Assembly (NCBI RefSeq): GCF_000740675.1
Contig: NZ_JPXI01000025.1
Coordinates: 62,001-126,000, forward strand
From: Massilia sp. BSC265
Lineage (GTDB): Bacteria > Pseudomonadota > Gammaproteobacteria > Burkholderiales > Burkholderiaceae_D
Direction: 5' to 3'
Length of the DNA stretch: 64,000 nt
The notes beneath the pieces were generated by a model that saw nothing but the letters and a program-made list of their open reading frames with translations, searched no databases and had not been told where the DNA came from. How positions within the stretch are numbered: the stretch's first letter is position 1; every line of letters begins with the position of its first letter. Below, piece after piece: positions 31,892 to 40,743 of the stretch. The translations under genes were made by a program, and so were the position numbers.

Positions 31892-32548
31892 TTAAGCTCC
31901 TTTCTTGGCTTTGGTTTTGACAGCCGGCTTGACGATCACTTGGCCGTTCTTGGCGCCAGGAACGGCACCCTTCACGAGCAGCAGCTGACGGTCAGCGTCG
32001 ATGCGGGCGATTTCCAGGTTCTGGGTGGTGACGGTAACGTCGCCCATGTGACCGGTCATGCGCTTGCCTGGGAACACGCGGCCCGGATCCTGCGCCATAC
32101 CGATGGAGCCAGGAACGTTGTGCGAACGCGAGTTACCGTGGGTCTGACGACCCGAGGCGAAGTTGTAACGCTTGATGGTACCGGCGTAGCCCTTACCGAT
32201 CGAGGTGCCTTGCACGTCGATTTTCTGGCCCACTTCGAACATCGAAGCATTGATGGTGTCGCCGGCCTTGAGTTCAGCGGCTTTGGTGGAATCGATGCGG
32301 AATTCACGCAGCATCGTGCCAGCTTCGACGCCAGCTTTGGCGTAGTGACCGGCAGCGGCCTTGTTCACGCGGGAAGCGCGACGTTGACCGAAGACGACTT
32401 GCACAGCAGTGTAGCCGTCAGTTTCAGGGGTTTTGACTTGCGCAACACGGTTGTTGGACACGTCCAGCACGGTGACAGGGATCGAATCGCCGTCATCCGT
32501 GAAGATACGCATCATGCCAACCTTGCGACCGAGGAGGCCCAGGCTCAT
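31892..32548 (-). CDS. rplC: 50S ribosomal protein L3
   Basis: The 218-residue L3 starts [20 protein letters not shown] and carries [21 protein letters not shown] (in part). It is an early 50S assembly protein. It is the first gene of the visible ribosomal unit: no rpsJ lies upstream, which departs from the common tuf-rpsJ-rplC order. A promoter is visible about 90 bases upstream. Confidence 0.98.
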   Translation of the reverse strand: MSLGLLGRKVGMMRIFTDDGDSIPVTVLDVSNNRVAQVKTPETDGYTAVQVVFGQRRASRVNKAAAGHYAKAGVEAGTMLREFRIDSTKAAELKAGDTINASMFEVGQKIDVQGTSIGKGYAGTIKRYNFASGRQTHGNSRSHNVPGSIGMAQDPGRVFPGKRMTGHMGDVTVTTQNLEIARIDADRQLLLVKGAVPGAKNGQVIVKPAVKTKAKKGA

Positions 32549-32640
32549 TTTTTCTCCATTCCCACCTACGATTGGGCGGGGCTAATTAGTACTACTAAAA
32601 AAGTACAGGCTAAAAAGACGTGCCCATACCGAAGCCGGCT

Positions 32641-32669
32641 AGTATAACGCGCAAACGGCAACGGCGCAA
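32641..32669 (-). promoter_or_regulatory. Candidate promoter of the rplC-led ribosomal operon
   Basis: On the minus strand a TATACT -10 box (32641-32646) and a TTGCGC -35 box (32664-32669) are spaced exactly 17 bases apart. The start of transcription would lie about 85 bases before the rplC ATG. Confidence 0.6.
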
Positions 32670-32701
32670 CAGGATTGACGAGGTGACCTCGGCCTGTTGC
32701 G
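32665..32701. terminator. Strong inverted repeat between tRNA-Val and rplC
   Basis: CGCAACAGG and CCTGTTGCG form a perfect 9-bp outer stem, with an inner CGAGGT/ACCTCG stem. On the plus strand TTTT follows; the minus-strand side overlaps the -35 box of the rplC promoter. It could insulate the tRNA unit or be a regulatory cruciform. Confidence 0.5.
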
Positions 32702-32752
32702 TTTTCCGCAGTAGCTGGAGAGAGCAAGGAATCTGACCTGGCTGGTCAGCAC

Positions 32753-32780
32753 AGAAAAGGCACACCGCTGCGCCTTTTCT
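32753..32780 (-). terminator. Hairpin downstream of tRNA-Val
   Basis: AGAAAAGGC pairs with GCCTTTTCT about 45 bases past the tRNA 3' end on the minus strand. The T tract lies inside the second arm rather than after it, so efficiency is uncertain. Confidence 0.45.
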
Positions 32781-32823
32781 CTGCAGGCTACGACCATTGC
32801 TGGGAGCCTGCGATCTGGAAGTC

Positions 32824-32900
32824 TGGTGGGCGGTGCAGGATTCGAACCTGCGACCCCTTGGATGTCGACCAAGTATTCTAACCAGCTGAACTAACCGCCC
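32824..32900 (-). tRNA. tRNA-Val (GAC anticodon)
   Basis: The 77-base cloverleaf reads on the minus strand with acceptor GGGCGGT/ACCGCCC, D-arm GTTC/GAAT and anticodon stem CTTGG/CCAAG. The T-arm is GCAGG/CCTGC with loop TTCGAAT, and the CCA end is encoded. The anticodon loop is TCGACAT, which gives GAC and valine. Position 33 is C instead of the near-universal U, and the D-arm resembles that of tRNA-Asp. A TATAAT -10 box lies ten bases upstream. Confidence 0.93.
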
Positions 32901-32910
32901 GGGGAGCCGC

Positions 32911-32940
32911 ATTATACGTAGCGGCACAACAGTTTTGCAA
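32911..32940 (-). promoter_or_regulatory. Promoter of tRNA-Val
   Basis: On the minus strand there is a perfect TATAAT -10 (32911-32916) and a TTGCAA -35 (32935-32940) with an 18-base spacer. The -10 ends ten bases before the tRNA. Confidence 0.7.
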
Positions 32941-33272
32941 TAGCTTTTTTTCGATCTTGTTTTGCTATGCCTCAACGGCCCGCTCCGTCCGCTGGCCGAT
33001 AACGGGTTGTCGATGCCCGATTGAAATGCTATTGTACAAATGTATCTAGCGGAACAGGCGCCTGCAGCGAGACCGCACGACGTGCCCCTGCAGCCGGCCG
33101 GTCCTCCCGCTTCTCCCGTACTGCCCGTGGCAGTACTCCTTCGCCGGCAGGCGGCAGTCCATCCCACGCGCCGCCTGCCCTTTCCTGGCATGCCGCCTCC
33201 CGGCGGATTCTTCGTGCCCCGACCCGGTCCGCCGCCCCGCGCGCGCGGACGCATCGTAGAAAAGGATGATTC
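32941..33272 (+). promoter_or_regulatory. Upstream region of the GgpPS-type gene, no gene seen
   Basis: I find no credible coding sequence in this stretch. A possible weak plus-strand promoter is TTGAAA near 33022 with TATCTA 16 bases on. A small palindrome, TACTGCC..GGCAGTA, at 33119-33135 could be an operator. The region between 33060 and 33260 is very GC- and C-rich and may form a long leader. Confidence 0.35.
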
Positions 33273-35627
33273 ATGACCGTCATCGACTCGCAACGCTGGT
33301 CCCGCCCCCTCGATCCTTCCCGCCTCGTGCTCGCCACCGACCTCGACGGCACGCTGCTGGCCGGAACCCATGCGGCGCGGCGCCGTGTGCGCGACCTGTT
33401 TTCCGACGTGGCCGACGCGCCCGCCGGCGCCCGCCCGACCCTGGTGTTCGTCACCGGACGCGGCCTCGAAACCGTCATGCCCCTGCTGAGTGACCCGACT
33501 ATCCCGCGTCCGGACTACATCATTGCCGATGTCGGCGCCACCGTGGTCGACAGCGAGTTGCGGCCGGTGGAGCAGATCCAGCGCGAACTCACCGCCCACT
33601 GGCCCGGCAGCCAGGCCGTGCTGCGTGCCCTGGCTGGCTTCCCGCAACTGGTGCGCCAGAGCGTACCGCAGGAACGGCGCTGCTCCTTCCTTGCGTCCGA
33701 GGACGCGATGACCCCGCTGCTGAAGTCGGTGGTCGAGTCGCTCGATTGCGAACTGCTGTTCTCGGCCGGCCGCTACCTCGACGTGCTGCCGCGGGGCGTC
33801 GGCAAGGGCGCCGCGCTGCGCCGCCTGGTGGTCGCGGCCGGCTTCGACCCGGCCAGCGTGGTGGTGGCCGGCGACACCCTCAACGACCTGTCGATGTTCG
33901 AGACCGGTTTCCGCGGCGTGGCGGTGGGCGGTTCGGAGCCTGCCCTGGTCGAGCGCGTACGCAAGAACGCGCGCGTCTACGTGGCCGCCGCGGAAGGCTG
34001 CGGCGGCATCCTGGAAGCCCTGGCGCACTACGGCATGCCGCTCGGTATGGATGCCGGCACCCAAGTCGCCCCGGCATGCGGCGATGCCGACCTGGTGATG
34101 GTCTACCACCGCCTGCCCTACGACGAACTGGTCGTGGACGGCATCACCTTGCAGCGCCGCCCGAAGAGCCCGAACGGCATCATGCCCACCCTGCTGAGCT
34201 TCTTTGCAGGCGGGCGCAGGGGTTCGTGGGTGGCCTGGTCGCAGCAGGACAGCCGCGCACCGGAGGGCTTCGAATCGCACGTTGCGGTGGACGCCGCCCG
34301 CTACCCGAACCTGAAGGCAGCGCGGATCGCCCTCACGCCGGAAGACATCGACCTGTTCTACAAGAAGTTTTCGAAGGAGGCCTTCTGGCCGATCATCTTC
34401 TCCTTCCCGGACAAGGCCGAGTTCAACCAGGCCCACTGGGACCGCTTCCTGGAAGTCAACCGCCTGTTCGCCGAGCAGACCGCGCGCGAAGCGGCCCATG
34501 GCGCCACCGCCTGGATCCACGACTACAACCTGTGGATGGTGCCGGCCTTCCTGCGTCCGCTGCGTCCCGACTTGACCATCGCCTTCTTCCACCACACGGC
34601 TTTCCCCTCGAGCGACGTGTTCAACATCCTGCCGTGGCGCCGCGACATCATCGGCAGCCTGCTGCAGTGCGACTACGTGGGATTCCACGTGCCGCGCTAC
34701 GTCGAGAACTTCGTCGACGCGGTGCGCTCGTTTGCGCCGGTCGAGATCGCGGGCAGCGAGCCTTGCGCGCCGCGCTTCCTGACCTATGGCTGCGCGCTCG
34801 GGGTCGACCGCATGACGACCGCGATCGAGGTCGGCGAGCGCCGGGTGGCGCTGGGTGCGCACCCGGTCGGCACCGACGTCAAGCTGATTGCGCGCCTGGC
34901 CTCGGGCGATGCCGTGCAGCGCCAGCTGAAGGAGCTCGACAGCTACCTGGCCGGCGATGCCGGCAAGGGACGCACCGGCATCGTCTCGATCGAACGCCTC
35001 GACTACGTCAAGGGCTCGCTGGAGAAACTGGAAGCGTTCGAGCGCATGCTGGAACGGCATCCGGAGATGCAGGGCAAGGTGACCCTGCTGAACATCGTCA
35101 CCCCGGCCGCCAGCGGCATGGACATCTACGACAGCCTGCGCGAGGAACTCGACCGCACGGTGGGCCGCATCAATGGCCGCTTCTCGACGCTCGACTGGGT
35201 GCCGGTGCGCTACTTCTACCGCTCGCTGCCCTTCGAGGACGTGCTGGCCCATTACGCGGCCGCCGGCGTCGCCTGGATCACGCCGCTGCGCGACGGCCTC
35301 AACCTGGTCGCCAAGGAATATATCGCCACCCGCCATGCGCTGGGACGGCCCGGGCTCTTGATCCTGTCCGAGTTCGCCGGCGCCGCCGTGGAGTTGCACG
35401 GCGCCGTGCTGGTCAACCCGTACGACGCCAACGCCATGACCGAGACCCTGTACCAGGCGCTGACCATGGGCGCGGACGAGATCGCCTACCGCTCGCAGCG
35501 CCTGGCGATGATCGTGGAAGAGCACGACGTGACGCGCTGGGGCGAGGGGTTTCTGGCTGCGCTTGAGCGCGAGGAAGCGCGGCAGGAAGTGCTCGTCGCT
35601 ACCGTGGACCAGCGTCCCGCCGCCTGA
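33273..35627 (+). CDS. Bifunctional HAD phosphatase / GT20 synthase, probable glucosylglycerol-phosphate synthase-phosphatase
   Basis: This 784-residue fusion opens with a HAD-IIB phosphatase domain of about 265 residues: DLDGT at 23-27, a K in GVGKGAALRR and GDTLNDLSMF. A GT20 glycosyltransferase domain fills the rest (HDYNLWMVPAFLR, FFHHTAFPSSDVFNILPW, SIERLDYVKG, ITPLRDGLNLVAKEY). Phosphatase-first order and the ITPLRDGLNLVAKEY and SEFAGAAVEL motifs fit bifunctional GgpPS. That enzyme joins ADP-glucose and glycerol-3-phosphate, then removes the phosphate to make the osmolyte glucosylglycerol. A trehalose-6-phosphate synthase/phosphatase is the alternative. The MscS gene 13 bases downstream supports an osmotic-stress role. 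Confidence 0.85.
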   Translation: MTVIDSQRWSRPLDPSRLVLATDLDGTLLAGTHAARRRVRDLFSDVADAPAGARPTLVFVTGRGLETVMPLLSDPTIPRPDYIIADVGATVVDSELRPVEQIQRELTAHWPGSQAVLRALAGFPQLVRQSVPQERRCSFLASEDAMTPLLKSVVESLDCELLFSAGRYLDVLPRGVGKGAALRRLVVAAGFDPASVVVAGDTLNDLSMFETGFRGVAVGGSEPALVERVRKNARVYVAAAEGCGGILEALAHYGMPLGMDAGTQVAPACGDADLVMVYHRLPYDELVVDGITLQRRPKSPNGIMPTLLSFFAGGRRGSWVAWSQQDSRAPEGFESHVAVDAARYPNLKAARIALTPEDIDLFYKKFSKEAFWPIIFSFPDKAEFNQAHWDRFLEVNRLFAEQTAREAAHGATAWIHDYNLWMVPAFLRPLRPDLTIAFFHHTAFPSSDVFNILPWRRDIIGSLLQCDYVGFHVPRYVENFVDAVRSFAPVEIAGSEPCAPRFLTYGCALGVDRMTTAIEVGERRVALGAHPVGTDVKLIARLASGDAVQRQLKELDSYLAGDAGKGRTGIVSIERLDYVKGSLEKLEAFERMLERHPEMQGKVTLLNIVTPAASGMDIYDSLREELDRTVGRINGRFSTLDWVPVRYFYRSLPFEDVLAHYAAAGVAWITPLRDGLNLVAKEYIATRHALGRPGLLILSEFAGAAVELHGAVLVNPYDANAMTETLYQALTMGADEIAYRSQRLAMIVEEHDVTRWGEGFLAALEREEARQEVLVATVDQRPAA

Positions 35628-35640
35628 CAGGAGCACAGAA

Positions 35641-36734
35641 TGGATACCGTTTTCCTGGGGAACCCGGTGGCCGACTGGCTGCTGGCGCTGGTGGCGGTCG
35701 CGGTGGTGGCGGCCGGCCTCGACGCGGCCAAGGCGATCCTGCTGCGGCGCCTGCGTTCCATCGTGGCCGTCAATCCGGGCGGCTCGCGCCCGTTGGGGGC
35801 CGCCGTGGCCGCGCTGTCTGCGACCCGCTTGGCGGTACTGGTGCTGGTTGGCCTGTATGCCGGCGCCAGCCTGCTGGCCCTGCCCGAGCGTACCCAGCTG
35901 TTTATCAGCCGCGTGGCGGTCGCCTCTGTACTGATCCAATGCGCCACCTGGGGCGACCATGCGCTGCGCGCCTGGCTGGCGGGTACCCGCGTCCAGCAGG
36001 CGCCTGACCCGGACCGCGTCACCTCGTCGATCGCGATCGCGTACCTGGCGCGCGTCGTCCTGTGGGCAGTAGTTGGCCTGATGACCCTCGATAACCTGGG
36101 TGTCAACATCACCGCCCTGGTGGCCAGCCTGGGTGTCGGCGGTATTGCGGTGGCACTGGCGGTGCAGAGCATCCTGGGCGACCTGTTCGCCAAGCTGTCG
36201 ATCGTGGTAGACAAGCCCTTCGTGGTGGGCGACTTCATCATCGTCGACACCATGCTGGGCACGGTCGAACACATCGGCCTGAAGACCACCCGGGTGCGCA
36301 GCCTGGACGGCGAACAGATCGTGTTCTCGAATGCCGACCTGCTCAAGAGCCGCATCCGCAACCTGCGGCGCATGGAGGCCCGGCGCGTGGCGTTCCGGAT
36401 TGCCGTCACCTACGGCACGCCCGAGCCAATGCTGCGCGCCCTGCCGGAACTGCTGAAGGCGATCGTGCTGGCCCAGCCGCAGGTGCGGTTCGACCGTGCC
36501 CACCTGGCCTCGCTGGCGGCGCCCGCGTATGCCTTCGAAGTCGTGTATTACGTCGAGAGCGCCGACTACACCGTCTACATGGACGTGCAGCAGGCAATCT
36601 ACCTTGGTATCGTGGCGATGCTGGACGAGCAGGGTGTCCGCCTGGCGCTGCCGGCGCAGACCGTGCACATGGGTGCGGTGAATGATCTGCAGGTCGCCAG
36701 GGAGGCATCGGCCGATATCCGTGCCGCGGCGTAG
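35641..36734 (+). CDS. Small-conductance mechanosensitive channel, MscS family
   Basis: The 364-residue membrane protein has four or five N-terminal hydrophobic segments and the pore-lining MscS helix near residues 155-185 (VASLGVGGIAVALAVQSILGDLFAKL, in part). The beta domain follows (IVDKPFVVGDFIIVDTMLGTVEHIGLKTTRVR, in part). MscS channels open under membrane tension to release solutes on hypo-osmotic shock. It shares an operon with the osmolyte synthase just upstream, a pairing of osmolyte synthesis and release. It ends six bases from the convergent LacI-type gene. Confidence 0.92.
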
Positions 36735-36740
36735 GTGGAA

Positions 36741-37748
36741 TTACCGTGGCTGCGGCGCGCCAGTCGACTGCCGCACCACCAGCCTGCCCTGCAGCCGCTG
36801 ATGACGGCGCGGCCCGCCGTCGCCGCGAATCCTTCCGACCAGTAAGCCGGTCAGCTGGCGGCCCAGCGCATGGGTGGGCTGGGCGACGGAACTCAGGCGC
36901 GGCGTTGCGAACGCCCCCATGCCGAGGTCGTCGCCTCCGACGACCGACAATTGGCCAGGCACCGCCACGCCGGCTTCCGCCGCAGCGCAGAGGCCACCCA
37001 GCGCCATCAAATCGTTGCAGGCGAACACCGCCGTCGGTGCGGCGTCCAGCGCCAGCAGGCGTCGTACGGCGTCATGGCCGCCGGCGCAATCCGGCGTAAC
37101 GTACACCAGGTAGGCATCGGGCAGAGGCAGACCTTCCTCTTCCAAGGCACGGCGCAGGCCGGCAATGCGCTCCAGGCTGTGCGGCTCGGCCTGCGGCCCG
37201 GCCACGCAGGCGATGCGGCGGTGCCCCAGCTCGATCAGGTGGCGCGTGGCGGCATAGCCCGTCGCTTCGTGGTCGAGGCCGATGAAATCGGTCTCCACGG
37301 CCGGCACCTCGTGGTCGGCCAGCACGATCGGCACGCGCTGCCCGGCCAGCAGCGTGGCCAGCTCGTTGCGCGCAGTGCCGGCCACCAGGATCAGGCCGTC
37401 GATGCGCTTTTCGACCAGGCCACGCAGCTGGGCGGCCTGGCGCCGCGCATCCCCGTAGCCGTTGCACAGCATGATGTTGTAGCCGACCTCGAAGGCCGCG
37501 TCCTCGATCCCGCGCAGCAGCTCGGCGAAGCAGGGATGGGTGTTGTCGGGAATGGAGACGCCGATGGTATGGCTCTTGTCGTTCTTGAGGCTGCGCGCCA
37601 TCGCGTTCGGGATGTAGCGCATGTCGTCGATGGTCGCCAGCACCCGCCTGCGCACGTCCTCGCTCACTGCCCGGGTCCCGTTGATCACGTGCGAAACGGT
37701 CGACGTCGATACACCGACACGCTCCGCCACCTGCTTCATTGTTGCCAT
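36741..37748 (-). CDS. LacI-family transcriptional regulator
   Basis: The 335-residue repressor has the LacI helix-turn-helix (MKQVAERVGVSTSTVSHVINGTRAVS, in part) and hinge (NAMARSLKNDKSHTIGVSIP). A periplasmic-binding-protein-like effector domain includes RRIACVAGP and TAVFACNDLMALG. The fold predicts a sugar or nucleoside-like ligand. It is convergent with the osmolyte operon and divergent from the ter operon across a 159-base gap with an inverted repeat, so either could be its target; position favours the ter operon and itself. Confidence 0.92.
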   Translation of the reverse strand: MATMKQVAERVGVSTSTVSHVINGTRAVSEDVRRRVLATIDDMRYIPNAMARSLKNDKSHTIGVSIPDNTHPCFAELLRGIEDAAFEVGYNIMLCNGYGDARRQAAQLRGLVEKRIDGLILVAGTARNELATLLAGQRVPIVLADHEVPAVETDFIGLDHEATGYAATRHLIELGHRRIACVAGPQAEPHSLERIAGLRRALEEEGLPLPDAYLVYVTPDCAGGHDAVRRLLALDAAPTAVFACNDLMALGGLCAAAEAGVAVPGQLSVVGGDDLGMGAFATPRLSSVAQPTHALGRQLTGLLVGRIRGDGGPRRHQRLQGRLVVRQSTGAPQPR

Positions 37749-37808
37749 CTTGTCTCCTTCCAGCGGTAATTATGACTGGAATGTTACGAAGCGGCCACTA
37801 GCGTATGG

Positions 37809-37851
37809 ACATTACGAGAGTGAGTAATGTGAAATTCGGAGCGTGTACAAT
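37809..37851 (+). promoter_or_regulatory. Inverted repeat and -10 box upstream of terD
   Basis: ACATTAC and GTAATGT (37809-37830) form a perfect 7-base inverted repeat with an 8-base spacer. A TACAAT -10 box lies 15 bases downstream (37846-37851), with no good -35, as expected for a regulated promoter. The gap is shared with the divergent LacI-type gene. Confidence 0.45.
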
Positions 37852-37907
37852 CGAATAATTAACGCCGTCATTGGCGGCCGATCAACCTGACCACGTAAGG
37901 AGTTCAT

Positions 37908-38483
37908 ATGGCAATCAGTCTGCAGAAAGGCGGCAACGTCAACCTGAGCAAGGAAGCACCAGGCCTGACCAAGGTGATCATCGGCCTGGGCTGGGATCCG
38001 CGTTCCACCGACGGCGCGGCCTTCGACCTGGACGGCAGCGCATTCCTGTTGAAAGCCGACGCCAAGGTGCGCGGCGATACAGACTTCATCTTCTACAACA
38101 ACCTGAAGTCCAGCGACGGCTCGGTAGTGCACGCCGGCGACAACACCACCGGGCAGGGCGAAGGCGACGACGAGAAGATCGCGGTCGACTTGTCGCGCGT
38201 CCCGGCCGAGGTCGAGAAAGTGTCGTTCTGCGTCACCATTCACGACGCCGATGCCCGCCGCCAGAACTTCGGCATGGTCGCCAAGGCCTATATCCGCTGC
38301 CTGAACGCCAACGGCGAAGCCGAGATCGCGCGCTACGACCTGTCCGAGGACAGCTCGACGGAAACTGCGATGATCTTCGGTGAGCTGTACCGCCACGGCG
38401 GCGAATGGAAGTTCCGTGCCGTCGGCCAGGGCTTCAAGGGCGGCCTGGGTCCGCTCGCGCGCTCATTCGGCGTCAACGTCTAG
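37908..38483 (+). CDS. TerD-family protein
   Basis: The 191-residue protein is a single TerD beta-sandwich domain: start [20 protein letters not shown], calcium-ligand segments DLDGSAFLL and [12 protein letters not shown], and C-terminus [19 protein letters not shown]. TerD proteins bind calcium and work in tellurite/phage/stress resistance systems whose chemistry is still unclear. It leads the seven-gene ter operon, with a good ribosome site (AAGGAG). It could equally be called TerE-like. Confidence 0.93.
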   Translation: MAISLQKGGNVNLSKEAPGLTKVIIGLGWDPRSTDGAAFDLDGSAFLLKADAKVRGDTDFIFYNNLKSSDGSVVHAGDNTTGQGEGDDEKIAVDLSRVPAEVEKVSFCVTIHDADARRQNFGMVAKAYIRCLNANGEAEIARYDLSEDSSTETAMIFGELYRHGGEWKFRAVGQGFKGGLGPLARSFGVNV

Positions 38484-38545
38484 GCACACAATCCACGCGT
38501 CCGCTGTCGAGCGGGCGCGTACGTCCACCTGTCTTGAAGGGCTTC

Positions 38546-39562
38546 ATGCGCGTCTGGTACAACAGGACGTTTTCGTCCATCTACGCCGCGATCCGGCTGA
38601 TCCGCGAGGCCGATACCGCCGGCCGTTTTACCATCATCCACAGCAATGCGAACCGCCATACCCCGGCGGCGCGCCTGGCCCATGAGTTTTACGGCGAGCC
38701 CGTCGGCCTGGAGCCGGCGGCCTACGTCGACTGGTGCCTGGAATTCTGCCGCACGCACCGCATCGACATCTTCGTGCCGGGCCGCGAGGCCACCCTGCTT
38801 TCCGCGCACCATGCACGCTTCCTGGAAGCCGGCACGCGCGTCCTGAGCGCGGCCTCGCCCCAGAAGCTCCAGCTCATGCACGACAAGGCCGGCTTCTATG
38901 CGGAGACGGTGCTGCCCCAGGCGCCGGTGGCCGAGTTCCGCCGCTTCGGCAACCTGGAACAGTTCGATGCCGCCTGGGCCGAACTGCGTCCGCGCCACGC
39001 GAAGCTGTGCATCAAGCCCTCGCGCGGCATTTACGGCATCGGCTTCGCCATCGTCGACGAGGAACGCAGCAGCGCCGCCCTGCTCCTGGCCGGCGTCGAG
39101 TACCACATCGGCTACCAGGACCTGCGCCGTGGGCTGGTCGAGCTGGGCGAGTTCCGCACCATGCTGCTGATGGAATTCCTCGAGGGCGCCGAGTACAGCG
39201 TCGACTGCGTGGGCGACAACGGCCGCCTGGTGGCGGCAGTGGCGCGGCGCAAGCTGCAGGCCAGCAGCGGCCAGCTGATCGACATGCGGCCCGAAATCAT
39301 CGAAGCGACCACCAGGCTGGCCGCCGACTATGGCCTGAACGGCATCTTCAACGTGCAGTTCCGCGAAGCGGCCGGCAAGCCGCGCCTGCTGGAAATCAAC
39401 CCGCGCATGTCGGGCGGGATCGGCATGGCCTGCGCGGCCGGCCCCAACCTGCCCTGGATCGCGCTGAAGGGCTTTGCCGACGGCTTCGACACGGTCGAGG
39501 TGGCCGAGGTACGCAACGGCATGCGCGTGATCGAGGTTTCCGACGCGCTGGAGCTGGCATGA
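38546..39562 (+). CDS. ATP-grasp ligase of the ter operon
   Basis: The 338-residue protein starts at the ATG giving MRVWYNRTFSSIYAAIRLI; the longer upstream frame overlaps terD. ATP-grasp features are KPSRGIYGIGF (ATP-binding loop), MEFLEGAEYSVDCV and the metal site LLEINPRMSGGIG. ATP-grasp enzymes join a carboxylate to an amine, thiol or similar group through an acyl phosphate. In Ter biosynthetic modules such a ligase is proposed to act in building a nucleoside-like product (established proposal; substrate unknown). Its stop overlaps the next start (ATGA). Confidence 0.88.
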   Translation: MRVWYNRTFSSIYAAIRLIREADTAGRFTIIHSNANRHTPAARLAHEFYGEPVGLEPAAYVDWCLEFCRTHRIDIFVPGREATLLSAHHARFLEAGTRVLSAASPQKLQLMHDKAGFYAETVLPQAPVAEFRRFGNLEQFDAAWAELRPRHAKLCIKPSRGIYGIGFAIVDEERSSAALLLAGVEYHIGYQDLRRGLVELGEFRTMLLMEFLEGAEYSVDCVGDNGRLVAAVARRKLQASSGQLIDMRPEIIEATTRLAADYGLNGIFNVQFREAAGKPRLLEINPRMSGGIGMACAAGPNLPWIALKGFADGFDTVEVAEVRNGMRVIEVSDALELA

Positions 39563-40743
39563 ACGCGAAGTCGGAGCTGGATGTGCTGGCCCGGCGCAGC
39601 GTGGCGCTGCCGACCGGGACGCTGGAAGTCAAGCTGGCCGACGGCGCCGATGAGCTCGAGGCGCTGCTCGGCTTCGCCGCGCGTGCCAATGCCAAGCGCG
39701 GCTTCCTGTTCCTGAGCAAGGTGCTGGGCAAGCACTGGCCGGTGAAGCCCGCCGACATGATCGCGGTTCACGACCGCCTTGCCGCCACCGTGCCGGCGGC
39801 CGATGGCCCGGTTGTCTTCATCGCCATGGCCGAAACCGCGATCGGCCTGGGCCAGGGCGTGTTCGAAGCCTGGCTGCGCGCCCATCCGGAGCGTGACGCG
39901 CTGTTCATCCACACCACCCGCTACCGCGTGGGCAGCGGTAAGCTGATCGAATTCGAGGAAGCGCACAGCCATGCGCCGCGCCAGTTCCTGCACATGCCGG
40001 AAGATCCGGCCCTGCGCGCGCTGCTGCTGGCGGCCTCTACCCTGGTGCTGGTGGACGACGAGGCCAGCACGGGCAACACCTTCCTGAACCTGACCGATGC
40101 CTGCCGCCGCCTCAACCCCGGCATCGCGCGCGTGCATCTGGCGACGATCACGAATTTCATGGGAGCGGAGGCAACCAGCGGCCTGTCCGCCCGTTTCGGC
40201 CTTCCGGTGACGATGGGCGCGCTGCTCAGCGGCGAATACCGCTTCACGCCCGGCGACTACGTGGCGCCGAACACTCCGGCCCAACGCTTCGACCCGGATG
40301 CGGACCGCGGCGCCAGCACGCGCTTCGGGCGCCTGGGCCTGCGCGCCGCCTTGCCCGCGCCCGAGGCGCTGGCGGCCCGCCTGGCAGGCGAATTCGCCCC
40401 CGGTGTAAAAGTCGCGGTGCTGGGCACCGGCGAATTCATGCACGCCGCCATGCTGCTGGGAGCAGCGTTGGAACGGCGCGGCGTCGACGTCCGGGTGCAG
40501 TCGACCACGCGCTCGCCGATCCTGAACTGGGGTGCGGTGGGCCATGCATTGACCTTCCCCGACAACTATGGCGAGGGCATCGCCAATTTCATCTATAACA
40601 TCGCGCCCGGCCAGTACGATCATGTGCTGGTCTGCCACGAGACCGCGCCCAACGCCCCCTTGCGCGAGCTCGCCGGGCTGCTCGGTGCGCGCCTGTTCCA
40701 CTTCCTGTCCGAGGCTGACGTTGAAGAAGTTCCTGTTCGCTGA
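39559..40743 (+). CDS. Phosphoribosyltransferase with C-terminal TRSP domain
   Basis: The 394-residue protein has an N-terminal PRTase domain with a PRPP loop (LVLVDDEASTGNTFLNL, near residue 165). A C-terminal domain with GTGEFMHAAMLLGAALERRGVDV and CHETAPNAPLRELAGLLGA matches the TRSP domain found fused to this PRTase in ter operons. PRTases of this class move phosphoribosyl onto a base or ring. It starts four bases inside the ATP-grasp gene, so the two are coupled. Confidence 0.85.
   Translation: MNAKSELDVLARRSVALPTGTLEVKLADGADELEALLGFAARANAKRGFLFLSKVLGKHWPVKPADMIAVHDRLAATVPAADGPVVFIAMAETAIGLGQGVFEAWLRAHPERDALFIHTTRYRVGSGKLIEFEEAHSHAPRQFLHMPEDPALRALLLAASTLVLVDDEASTGNTFLNLTDACRRLNPGIARVHLATITNFMGAEATSGLSARFGLPVTMGALLSGEYRFTPGDYVAPNTPAQRFDPDADRGASTRFGRLGLRAALPAPEALAARLAGEFAPGVKVAVLGTGEFMHAAMLLGAALERRGVDVRVQSTTRSPILNWGAVGHALTFPDNYGEGIANFIYNIAPGQYDHVLVCHETAPNAPLRELAGLLGARLFHFLSEADVEEVPVR

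Noticed and set aside
33273..35627. Call as classical OtsBA trehalose enzymes
   Set aside because: Domain order and GGPS-like motifs fit the glucosylglycerol enzyme better; trehalose remains an alternative only.
32610..36668. Very long minus-strand frame of 1352 codons
   Set aside because: It lies antisense to the ggpPS and mscS genes, is rich in Arg/Gly/His/Gln as shadow frames of high-GC genes are, and has no domain or ribosome site.
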